DNA of 5,649 nucleotides, from positions 1-5,649 of the forward strand of contig JBBPIU010000162.1 of NCBI GenBank assembly GCA_038040245.1. The letters are read 5' to 3'. The notes beneath the pieces are model-generated. The model was not told where the DNA came from. It ran no database searches and saw only the letters and a list, made by a program, of their open reading frames with translations. Shown piece by piece: positions 1 through 5,424 of this stretch. Position numbers and translations under genes: made by a program. Within the stretch, counting starts at the first letter, position 1; each line of letters begins with the position of its first letter. This stretch comes from RBG-16-66-20 sp038040245. Its GTDB lineage: Bacteria; Pseudomonadota; Gammaproteobacteria; Burkholderiales; SG8-39.

Positions 1-39
1 CGGTCTGGTTTTCACAACCCGCCCGACGGCTGCGACGAT

Positions 40-71
40 TCCGGTAAACATGGAACTTCGAGGTTACCGGA
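40..71. promoter_or_regulatory. 8-bp inverted repeat upstream of arginase, candidate operator
   Basis: The half-sites TCCGGTAA (40-47) and TTACCGGA (64-71) are perfect reverse complements separated by 16 nt, in the 100-nt region before the arginase start. A weak sigma70-like promoter can be proposed just upstream: TTCACA at 11-16, a 17-nt spacer, then GACGAT at 34-39 preceded by TG. Transcription would then begin near the left half-site, and a protein bound to the dyad could block it. The dyad is seen directly; the promoter and operator roles are inferred. The regulator is unknown, and an 8-bp dyad can arise by chance in GC-rich DNA. Confidence 0.35.
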
Positions 72-91
72 CAATCCAACCCGGCGGAAAC

Positions 92-98
92 GAGGAGG
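92..98 (+). promoter_or_regulatory. Shine-Dalgarno sequence of arginase, unusually close to the ATG
   Basis: GAGGAGG at 92-98 is a strong purine-rich ribosome binding site, the best one in the window. It ends only 2 nt before the ATG at 101, closer than the usual 5-9 nt; if only GAGG (92-95) pairs, the spacing is 5 nt. It decides between two in-frame ATG codons: the one at 50 has no such site and lies inside the upstream dyad, so 101 is preferred. Confidence 0.6.
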
Positions 99-100
99 AA

Positions 101-1018
101 ATGGCACTGCCAGAGCGCAAGGTGGATCTGATTGGCGTCGCGAGCGGGCTCGGCGGCGCTGACGCGGCGTGCGCGCAGGCGCCGGCGCGGCTCGCCGCTG
201 CCGGGCTGGAGGAGCAGTTGCGGCGCTTCGGGATCGAGGCCTCCTGGGTTGCGACGCTCGCGCCGAAGCGCCATGGGGGCGGCATGGCCGGCGTGGTGGC
301 GATGCTCTGCAGCGAGCTCGCCGCGCGCGTCGCACAGAGCGTGCGCGCCGGGCGGCTTCCCTGCGTCATCGGCGGCGACCATTCCTGCGCGGTGGGCACC
401 TGGAGCGGCGCTGCCACGGCGCTCAAGCCGCGCGGGCCGCTGGGTCTGATCTGGATCGACGCCCACATGGACAGCCACACGCCAGGCACGAGCCCGAGCG
501 GCCGGCCGCACGGCATGCCGCTCGCGGCGCTGCTCGGCCAGTGCGACCACGCGCTCGCGGGGCTGGAGGACGGCATGCTGCTGCCGCGCCACGTCTGCCT
601 GGTCGGCGTGAGGAGCTATGAGGCGGCCGAAGCCGAGCTCCTCGAGCGGCTCGGCGTGCGCGTCTTCGGCATCGAGGAAGTCGTGCGGCGCGGCCTCGCG
701 GGGACAATGGTTGACGCGACGGCGATCGCAAACGAGGGCACCGCGGGATACGGGGTGACGCTGGACCTCGATGCGCTCGATCCGCGCGAGGTGCCCGCGG
801 TCGCCACGCCGGCTTCGTTCGGCATTCGCGGCGACGAGTTGGTGCGGGAATTCGAGCGCATCGGGCGCGACCCGAAGCTGGTCGCCTTCGAGCTCGCGGA
901 ATACTGCCCGCGCCTGGACCATGACGGCCGCAGCGAGCGGCTCATCGGACGCCTGCTGTGCGCCGCGCTAAGCGGCGCGAGCAAGGATTCTCAGGTCCTC
1001 GCCGATGCGTTCCACTGA
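101..1018 (+). CDS. Ureohydrolase-family protein, probable arginase
   Basis: A 305-residue protein of the arginase/agmatinase fold, about the usual family length. Arginase hydrolyses L-arginine to L-ornithine and urea in the cytoplasm with a binuclear Mn centre. All six expected metal ligands are visible: H94 in GGDHS, D120/H122/D124 in DAHMD, and D222/D224 in DLDALDP. H137 (HGMP) and E267 (AEYCP) match the catalytic histidine and the substrate-guanidinium glutamate. Positions that hold the amino-acid end of arginine differ from classical arginases: the Asn after the DAHxD motif is H126, and the Asp pair of GLRDVD reads S172/E174 (GVRSYE). Substrate is therefore less certain than family; agmatinase or another guanidino substrate is possible. 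The start at 101 is chosen from the strong ribosome binding site; an in-frame ATG at 50 would add 17 residues of no family character. The last 16 codons and the stop overlap the 3' end of convergent ribD. No ornithine or arginine pathway gene is adjacent. Confidence 0.85.
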   Translation: MALPERKVDLIGVASGLGGADAACAQAPARLAAAGLEEQLRRFGIEASWVATLAPKRHGGGMAGVVAMLCSELAARVAQSVRAGRLPCVIGGDHSCAVGTWSGAATALKPRGPLGLIWIDAHMDSHTPGTSPSGRPHGMPLAALLGQCDHALAGLEDGMLLPRHVCLVGVRSYEAAEAELLERLGVRVFGIEEVVRRGLAGTMVDATAIANEGTAGYGVTLDLDALDPREVPAVATPASFGIRGDELVREFERIGRDPKLVAFELAEYCPRLDHDGRSERLIGRLLCAALSGASKDSQVLADAFH

Positions 1019-2026
1019 CGCGATCTTGATTTTTATTCTTTTATCAAGAGAAGAAATTCCGGAAAGCGCGAGCATGCCTTGCGCGTCGTCGCCGAGGAAG
1101 CTCGGGTTGAGGTAGATCAGGAATTCGTCCACGCAGCCTTCGCGCACCAGGGACCCGTTCAGCCGGAAACCGGCCTCGACGTGCAGCTCGTTCACGCCAC
1201 GCCGCGCGAGTTCTTCGAGCATTTTCGGCAAATCGACTTTTCCCTGTTGATTGGGTAGCTGGAGAATTTCCGCTTTCACGTTTCGTTTCTTTTCAACTCC
1301 ACAGAAAATCAGAACACCACCCCCTTCGAAAATCCTTGCGCTGTCCGCAATCTCCAGCCGGCTATCCACCACCACCCGAAGCGGCTGGCGCGGCGTTGCC
1401 ACGTCGCGCACCGTGAGGCTCGGATCGTCGGCCTTCACGGTACCGATGCCGGTCAGGATGGCGCAGGCGCGGGCGCGCCAGCGGTGAGCGTCCTTGCGCG
1501 CCTCGGCGCCGGTGATCCACTGGCTGCGGCCTGCATTTGCACCGCTGCCCTCCCCGAGCGCGGTGCGGCCATCGAGCGTCGCGGCGATTTTCATGCGCAC
1601 CCAGGGCCGGTTGCGCGTCATGCGCGAGACGAAGCCGATGTTGAGTTCCTTTGCTTCGGCTTCCATCAGCCCGTGCTCGAACAGGATGCCGGCCGCGGCG
1701 AGCGCCTCGCCACCGCGCGCGGCTTTCGGATTCGGATCGCGCATCGCGGCCACCACGCGCCGGACCTTGCTCTTCACGATCAGGTCCACGCAGGGCGGCG
1801 TGCGGCCGTGGTGGCTGCAGGGTTCGAGGTTCACGTAAAGGGTCATGCCCGCCGCGCGGTCGCCAGCCTGTCCGATGGCGACAACCTCGGCATGCGGGCC
1901 GCCGGCTTTTTCGTGCCAACCCTCGCCAACGACGGTTTCACCCCGCGCGAGGACGCAGCCGACGCGCGGATTGGGTGTGGCGGTGTACAGGCCCTTTGCG
2001 CCGAGCGCGAGCGTCCGCGCCATCAT
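968..2026 (-). CDS. ribD: Bifunctional diaminohydroxyphosphoribosylaminopyrimidine deaminase / 5-amino-6-(5-phosphoribosylamino)uracil reductase
   Basis: RibD catalyses the second and third steps of riboflavin synthesis: zinc-dependent deamination of the pyrimidine released from GTP, then NADPH-dependent reduction of the ribose. Counted from the ATG at 2026 it is 352 residues. The N-terminal deaminase domain carries PNPRVGCVL, the HAE motif (H45, E47) and PCSHHGRTPPC with zinc ligands C70 and C79. The C-terminal reductase domain, from about residue 145, has KIAATLDGRTA, the ILTGIGTVKADDP stretch and a late HVEAG motif. The start is uncertain. ATG 2026 has no good ribosome binding site and leaves out the upstream residues FSAFDHA, which look native. 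The frame stays open to a GTG at 2083, but those extra codons lie in a palindromic element. It follows nrdR on the same strand, a common pairing. The stop lies inside convergent arginase. The C-terminal third has Lys- and Ile-rich, AT-richer patches (about 1020-1060 and 1240-1335). Confidence 0.93.
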   Translation of the reverse strand: MMARTLALGAKGLYTATPNPRVGCVLARGETVVGEGWHEKAGGPHAEVVAIGQAGDRAAGMTLYVNLEPCSHHGRTPPCVDLIVKSKVRRVVAAMRDPNPKAARGGEALAAAGILFEHGLMEAEAKELNIGFVSRMTRNRPWVRMKIAATLDGRTALGEGSGANAGRSQWITGAEARKDAHRWRARACAILTGIGTVKADDPSLTVRDVATPRQPLRVVVDSRLEIADSARIFEGGGVLIFCGVEKKRNVKAEILQLPNQQGKVDLPKMLEELARRGVNELHVEAGFRLNGSLVREGCVDEFLIYLNPSFLGDDAQGMLALSGISSLDKRIKIKIASVERIGEDLRILARAA

Positions 2027-2042
2027 GGCGTGGTCGAAGGCG

Positions 2043-2127
2043 GAAAATGGGGTCAGAACAACATTTCCTTCAGCAGGCTTCACGAACTGCCAGGGAATCC
2101 CGGAAATGTTGTTCCGACCCCATTTTC
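2043..2127. repeat. 85-bp palindromic element with 26-bp arms, REP/MITE-like
   Basis: The left arm 2043-2068 (beginning GAAAATGGGGTCAGAACAAC) and the right arm 2102-2127 are reverse complements at 25 of 26 positions, separated by 33 nt. The single difference is A at 2055 against C at 2115. A smaller hairpin (GCAG 2073-2076 with CTGC 2087-2090) sits in the loop. On the operon strand the difference becomes a G-U pair, so the RNA stem is paired throughout. The element fills the nrdR-ribD junction, ending inside the nrdR stop codon and reaching the 5' edge of ribD-like coding sequence. The GGGGTCAGA arm resembles palindromes that I recall being dispersed in betaproteobacterial genomes, some near REP-associated tyrosine transposases. 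No transposase is present here, so the element would be non-autonomous. No target-site duplication is clear. It lacks a T-run after the stem, so it is not a classical terminator. Confidence 0.85.
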
Positions 2128-2593
2128 ACTTCCGCCTTCGTCGCGGCGACTTCACTTCCTGCACCGCTTCGCGGAATTCGTCCGGCGACTCGAAGCTGCG
2201 GTACACCGAGGCGAAGCGGATGTAGGCGATCTTGTCGAGCTTGGCGAGCTCGCGCATCACCAGGTCGCCGACGCGGCTGGTGAGGATTTCGCGCTCGCCC
2301 AGCGAACGCAACTTTTCCTCGATCCGGTCCACCGCGGCGTCGATCTCCTCGGTCGCCACCGGGCGCTTGCGCAGCGCCAGCATCATGCTGCCCACCAGCT
2401 TGTCGCGGTCGAAGTCGGCGCGGCTGCCGCCCTTCTTTACCAGGCGCGGCATTCTGAGCTCGACCCGTTCGTAGGTCGTGAACCGCTTGTCGCATTTCGG
2501 GCATTTGCGCCGCCGCCGGATGACGTTGGTGCCCTCGTTCGAGCGCGTGTCGACCACCTGCGTGTCGTTGTTGGAGCAGAAGGGGCAGCGCAT
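2126..2593 (-). CDS. nrdR: Transcriptional repressor NrdR
   Basis: NrdR is a zinc- and nucleotide-binding repressor of ribonucleotide reductase genes, sensing ATP/dATP and binding NrdR boxes. The 155-residue protein has the family's usual length and order. An N-terminal zinc ribbon has four cysteines (C3, C6, C31, C34) in CPFC and CPKC, with the hallmark DTQVVDTR and an RRRRKCPKC basic stretch between. An ATP-cone domain follows from about residue 46 (MPRLVKKGG) to about 136, including YIRFASVYRSF. The C-terminus is a short basic tail (SPRRRRK). It lies 55 nt downstream of glyA on the same strand and before ribD. The ATG at 2593 has no clear ribosome binding site. Two of the three bases of the TGA stop belong to the palindromic element, so the native tail may once have ended differently. 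No ribonucleotide reductase gene or NrdR box was seen in the window. Confidence 0.96.
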   Translation of the reverse strand: MRCPFCSNNDTQVVDTRSNEGTNVIRRRRKCPKCDKRFTTYERVELRMPRLVKKGGSRADFDRDKLVGSMMLALRKRPVATEEIDAAVDRIEEKLRSLGEREILTSRVGDLVMRELAKLDKIAYIRFASVYRSFESPDEFREAVQEVKSPRRRRK

Positions 2594-2605
2594 GGGCTAG
2601 GGTTG

Positions 2606-2640
2606 GACCATGAAGGTATAGACCATGAAGGTATAGACCA
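2606..2640. repeat. 15-bp tandem repeat, 2.3 copies, between glyA and nrdR
   Basis: The unit GACCATGAAGGTATA occurs perfectly at 2606-2620 and 2621-2635, followed by the first five bases of a third copy (2636-2640). It occupies most of the 55-nt gap between the glyA stop and the nrdR start. A 7-nt piece, ATAGACC, recurs at 2655-2661 inside the last codons of glyA, so the array may have grown by slippage from that sequence. No function is evident. It would lie in the nrdR leader of a glyA-nrdR transcript. Confidence 0.85.
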
Positions 2641-2648
2641 AGCGGCCG

Positions 2649-3890
2649 TCAGACATAGACCGGAAACTTCGCGCACATCGCCTTGATCTCCCGCGTCACG
2701 CGCTCGCGCGTCAGGTCGCCGTTCGGATCGTCGAGCACGTCGGCGATCAGTTGCGAAAGCTTCTCCGCCTCCGCCTGGCCGAAGCCGCGCGTGGTCATCG
2801 CCGGTGAGCCGATCCGCACGCCCGAGGTGACCATGGGCTTCTGCGGATCGTTCGGGATGGCATTCTTGTTCACCGTCATGTGCGCGCGGCCGAGCGCATC
2901 CTCCGCGTCCTTGCCGGTGATGTTCTTGGCCCGCAGGTCGACGAGGAACATGTGGCAGTCGGTGCCTCCGGAAACGATGCGCAGGCCGCGCTTCGCGAGC
3001 ACCGCCGCCATGACGCGCGCGTTCTCCACCACGCGCGACTGATACTGCTTGAATTCCGGCTTGAGCGCCTCGCCCAGCGCCACCGCCTTGGCGGCGATCA
3101 CGTGCATCAGGGGGCCGCCCTGCAGTCCCGGAAAAATCGCCGAATTGACGGCCTTCTCCTGCTCGGCCTTGCCGACGATCAGCCCGCCGCGCGGGCCGCG
3201 CAGGGTCTTGTGGGTGGTGGTGGTGACGAAATCAGCGACGCCCACCGGCGAAGGATAGAGGCCGGTCGCCACCAGCCCGGCGTAATGCGCCATGTCGGAC
3301 ATCAGCAGCGCCCCGGCCTTGTCGGCGATGGCGCGAAAACGCTGCCAGTCGATGACGCGCGAGTACGCCGATGCGCCGGTGACGATCATGCGCGGCTTGT
3401 GCTCCAGCGCAAGGCGCTCGGCCTGGCCATAGTCGATCTGCTCGCTCGCATCCAGGCCGTAGGAGACGACCTTGTAGAGCTTGCCCGACAGGTTCACCGG
3501 CGAGCCGTGCGTCAGGTGCCCGCCATGCGCGAGCGACATGCCGAGGATCGTGTCGCCGGGCTTGAGCACCGCGGTGTACACGGCCTGGTTGGCCTGCGAG
3601 CCCGAGTGCGGCTGGACGTTGGCCCAGGGCGCGCCGAAAAGCCTCTTCGCCCGGTCGATCGCGATTCTCTCGGCGATGTCCACGTATTCGCAGCCGCCGT
3701 AATAGCGCTTGCCGGGATAGCCCTCGGCGTACTTGTTGGTCAGCAGCGAGCCCTGTGCCGCCATCACCGCGGGACTGGCGTAGTTCTCCGAGGCGATCAG
3801 CTCGACGTGGTCTTCCTGGCGCCGCGCCTCCTGACGGATGACGTTGCAGATTTCAGGGTCGGACTGCTCGAGCGTCTGGGTGGCGAACAT
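2649..3890 (-). CDS. glyA: Serine hydroxymethyltransferase
   Basis: GlyA is the cytoplasmic PLP enzyme that interconverts serine plus tetrahydrofolate with glycine plus 5,10-methylene-tetrahydrofolate, the main source of one-carbon units. The 413-residue protein is full length for bacterial GlyA and collinear throughout. The PLP lysine is K228 in TTTTHKTLRGPRGG. Other expected active-site residues are E56 and Y64 in YAEGYPGKRYYGG, D199 and H202 in SDMAHYAG, and R359 in SGVRIGSPA, which binds the substrate carboxylate. The N-terminal LIASENYASPAV block is typical. The start at 3890 gives the normal N-terminus, although the sequence before it (ATCGGTTC) is a poor ribosome binding site. It lies 24 nt after the cyclase-FHA gene and 55 nt before nrdR. 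Expression of the downstream genes could share its promoter, which is not clear from the sequence. No glycine or folate riboswitch is visible; the upstream gap is too short for one. Confidence 0.98.
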   Translation of the reverse strand: MFATQTLEQSDPEICNVIRQEARRQEDHVELIASENYASPAVMAAQGSLLTNKYAEGYPGKRYYGGCEYVDIAERIAIDRAKRLFGAPWANVQPHSGSQANQAVYTAVLKPGDTILGMSLAHGGHLTHGSPVNLSGKLYKVVSYGLDASEQIDYGQAERLALEHKPRMIVTGASAYSRVIDWQRFRAIADKAGALLMSDMAHYAGLVATGLYPSPVGVADFVTTTTHKTLRGPRGGLIVGKAEQEKAVNSAIFPGLQGGPLMHVIAAKAVALGEALKPEFKQYQSRVVENARVMAAVLAKRGLRIVSGGTDCHMFLVDLRAKNITGKDAEDALGRAHMTVNKNAIPNDPQKPMVTSGVRIGSPAMTTRGFGQAEAEKLSQLIADVLDDPNGDLTRERVTREIKAMCAKFPVYV

Positions 3891-3914
3891 GAACCGATTT
3901 TACCAGCGCCCCGC

Positions 3915-4829
3915 TTAGGCGATTTCCGGCTGCAGGGTAAAGCGCACCGAGTGGTCGCCGTGCGTCGAGGCACTCTTGCCCAGGCCGATCCAGCCGCGCC
4001 CCCCCAGCACCGCCTCCTCCCGACGCAGGCGGATCTCGGCAGACTGCGCGCCGGAATGCTCGTCCACCAGCAGGAAAGTGCCGTTGGTGGACAGGTCGGT
4101 CAGCACGAAATGCCCGTCGCGCGCCTGCACGCGGGCGTGGAGCCTGGAGGCAAACAGGCTCACCATCACGATATCGTTGCTGTCGTCGCGCCCCATCTGC
4201 AGCGTCGGCCGGGTGCGGTTGACCACGAAAATATTGGCCCGGTAAATCAGCTTCAGCGCCATCTGCGTGTCGTGCGCGAGGTGCGCGCGCGTGAGGTTGG
4301 TTTCGGTGACCGCCGGGTCGTAGCGCCAGATGACGTCGCTCACCGGGACCTCCTCGGCTTTGCCCTTGATGCGGGTCGGGAAAAGCTCCCGGCAGCGGGT
4401 GCGCAGGCCGGGCGAAAGCGCCTCGACGGTCTGCCCCGAGGTCAGGATCTGCTCGGGGTTCGCGAGCGTCACCAGGCGCGCGCAAACGTTCATGGTGTCG
4501 CCGAAAACATCGCCCTTCGACAAAATCACCGAACCGTAGGTGAAGCCGATCTTGATCTGCAGCCGGTTGTGGGCGCGCTGCGCGAGAGAGGTCACCGAGG
4601 ACTGCATTTCGCAGGCGGCGCTAAAGCCGTCGTCCGGATCCTCGAACACGCACAGCATGCCGTCGCCCAGCGTCTTGATGACAGTGCCGGAATATTTCGC
4701 GACGATCTTGTCGAGGTGGCTGAACAGGCCGTTGATCACGGCCAGCGCTACGGAGTCGCCGAGCGACTCGTAGATTTTCGTGCTGTCCGTGACATCCACG
4801 AAAAGCACAGCCCGTTGCGCGGTTTCCAT
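3915..4829 (-). CDS. Class III adenylate cyclase fused to a C-terminal FHA domain
   Basis: A 304-residue soluble protein with two domains. Residues about 5-165 form a class III cyclase catalytic domain, expected to make cAMP as a dimer. All six canonical catalytic positions are readable: metal ligands D12 (LFVDVTDST) and D56 (GDGM), substrate-selecting K52 (IKTLGDG) and D107 (GDVFGD), and transition-state N114 and R118 (NVCAR). The K/D pair indicates ATP rather than GTP. Residues about 200-285 form a forkhead-associated domain, a phosphothreonine-binding module, with GR (213-214), SRLH (228-231) and LSTNGT (246-251) conserved. There is no signal peptide, membrane segment or sensor domain, so the FHA half is the only visible input or docking module. 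Start: the frame stays open to 4871, but METAQRAVLFVD at 4829 is the natural cyclase N-terminus and clears the upstream gene by 13 nt; no ribosome binding site is obvious. No kinase or cAMP-receptor gene is nearby. Confidence 0.9.
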   Translation of the reverse strand: METAQRAVLFVDVTDSTKIYESLGDSVALAVINGLFSHLDKIVAKYSGTVIKTLGDGMLCVFEDPDDGFSAACEMQSSVTSLAQRAHNRLQIKIGFTYGSVILSKGDVFGDTMNVCARLVTLANPEQILTSGQTVEALSPGLRTRCRELFPTRIKGKAEEVPVSDVIWRYDPAVTETNLTRAHLAHDTQMALKLIYRANIFVVNRTRPTLQMGRDDSNDIVMVSLFASRLHARVQARDGHFVLTDLSTNGTFLLVDEHSGAQSAEIRLRREEAVLGGRGWIGLGKSASTHGDHSVRFTLQPEIA

Positions 4830-4842
4830 ACGGCAGATGGCA

Positions 4843-5424
4843 CTATACGACGATCGGCGGAGCGAGGTCACCTGGCGTGTCTATGTCCCGGAGCACGCCC
4901 GGGTCGCCGACGGGGATCTTCACCAGACTTTTCTCGTTGTTGGAAATAATTTTTCTTGCCCCCTCGTCGCCCTTGAGCGCTTCAAGTTCATTCCTGAACT
5001 TCGAAGACAGGCCCACGGGATGTCCGCGGCGGGCCCGGAAGTAAGGCGCAACCAATGGCACGCCCGCGGCAAGCGCATCGCGCAAGGCGGCGATGGTGCT
5101 CGAGCGGATGAACGGCATGTCGGCCAGCGCGACCAGGTATCCCTCCGCATCGCCCGCGGCGCGCACCGCGCAGGCGAGGCTGGCTCCCATCCCCTGAACT
5201 GCTTCTTCGCAAACCAGGACCTCGCAGCTTTCCCTTCGGAACAGATCTGAGAGTTCTTTAGCTTCAGGACGGACAACGACAAAAACTTTTTCCTCAAAAA
5301 CAGCCTTTAGATGGCGCGCCGCCTGGATGGCGATCGCTACGCCGTGCGGCAGGGGGTGGAGCAGCTTGTCGGAACCGAAGCGGCTGGCGGAACCCGCGGC
5401 CAGCAGGATTGCGACGACGTTCAA
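4843..5424 (-). CDS. MocA-type molybdenum cofactor nucleotidyltransferase (probable cytidylyltransferase)
   Basis: A 193-residue protein of the MobA/MocA nucleotidyltransferase family, which attaches a nucleotide to molybdopterin. The N-terminal nucleotide-binding loop reads LLAAGSASRFGSDK (residues 7-20). The AAG form, rather than AGG, is the pattern associated with CTP-using MocA. Other motifs are GMGASL (about 78-83), ADMP (101-104; D102 probable Mg ligand), GHPVG (134-138), GDEGAR and a C-terminal DIDTPGDL. The start is set at TTG 5424: it yields M-NVVAILLAAG, and its TTGA overlaps the stop of the XdhC-like gene, a typical coupled arrangement. An earlier in-frame TTG at 5460 would add 12 residues lying within the XdhC coding sequence. 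The pair implies maturation of a xanthine-dehydrogenase-family enzyme encoded nearby. Patches at about 4925-4960 and 5220-5310 are clearly AT-richer than the neighbours. Alternative: a MobA-like transferase of other specificity. Confidence 0.86.
   Translation of the reverse strand: MNVVAILLAAGSASRFGSDKLLHPLPHGVAIAIQAARHLKAVFEEKVFVVVRPEAKELSDLFRRESCEVLVCEEAVQGMGASLACAVRAAGDAEGYLVALADMPFIRSSTIAALRDALAAGVPLVAPYFRARRGHPVGLSSKFRNELEALKGDEGARKIISNNEKSLVKIPVGDPGVLRDIDTPGDLAPPIVV

Noticed and set aside
50..100. Upstream ATG at 50 as the arginase start
   Set aside because: No ribosome binding site, it lies inside the upstream dyad, and the added 17 residues look non-native; ATG 101 follows GAGGAGG.
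1024..1049. Stem TCTTGAT / ATCAAGA just after the arginase stop, as a terminator
   Set aside because: Only 7 AT-rich pairs with a 12-nt loop, no T-run following the stem on the plus strand, and it sits inside ribD coding sequence.
2043..2127. The palindrome as an intrinsic terminator of the glyA-nrdR transcript
   Set aside because: The stem is long enough but is followed by ribD coding sequence rather than a clear T-run; a REP/MITE-like element fits better.
2606..2640. The tandem repeat as a CRISPR fragment
   Set aside because: The units are 15 bp, directly adjacent without spacers, and no cas genes are present.
1484..2686. A 400-codon open frame on the plus strand across ribD, nrdR and the glyA end
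   Set aside because: It runs antisense to ribD, nrdR and the glyA end, includes the palindromic element and the tandem repeat, and shows no domain.
3897..3902. TAAAAT on the minus strand as a glyA -10 box
   Set aside because: No matching -35 element at the right distance, and transcription would start at the ATG itself.
4842..4871. Possible promoter for the cyclase gene (GTGACC, 18 nt, TATAGT on the minus strand)
   Set aside because: Poor -35 match, inside the end of the MocA-like gene, and it would give an almost leaderless message; chance cannot be excluded.
2880..4949. A 689-codon open frame on the plus strand across glyA and the cyclase gene
   Set aside because: It is antisense to two clearly recognised genes, its sequence is rich in His, Arg, Ala and Val with no family motif, and long antisense frames are expected in GC-rich DNA.
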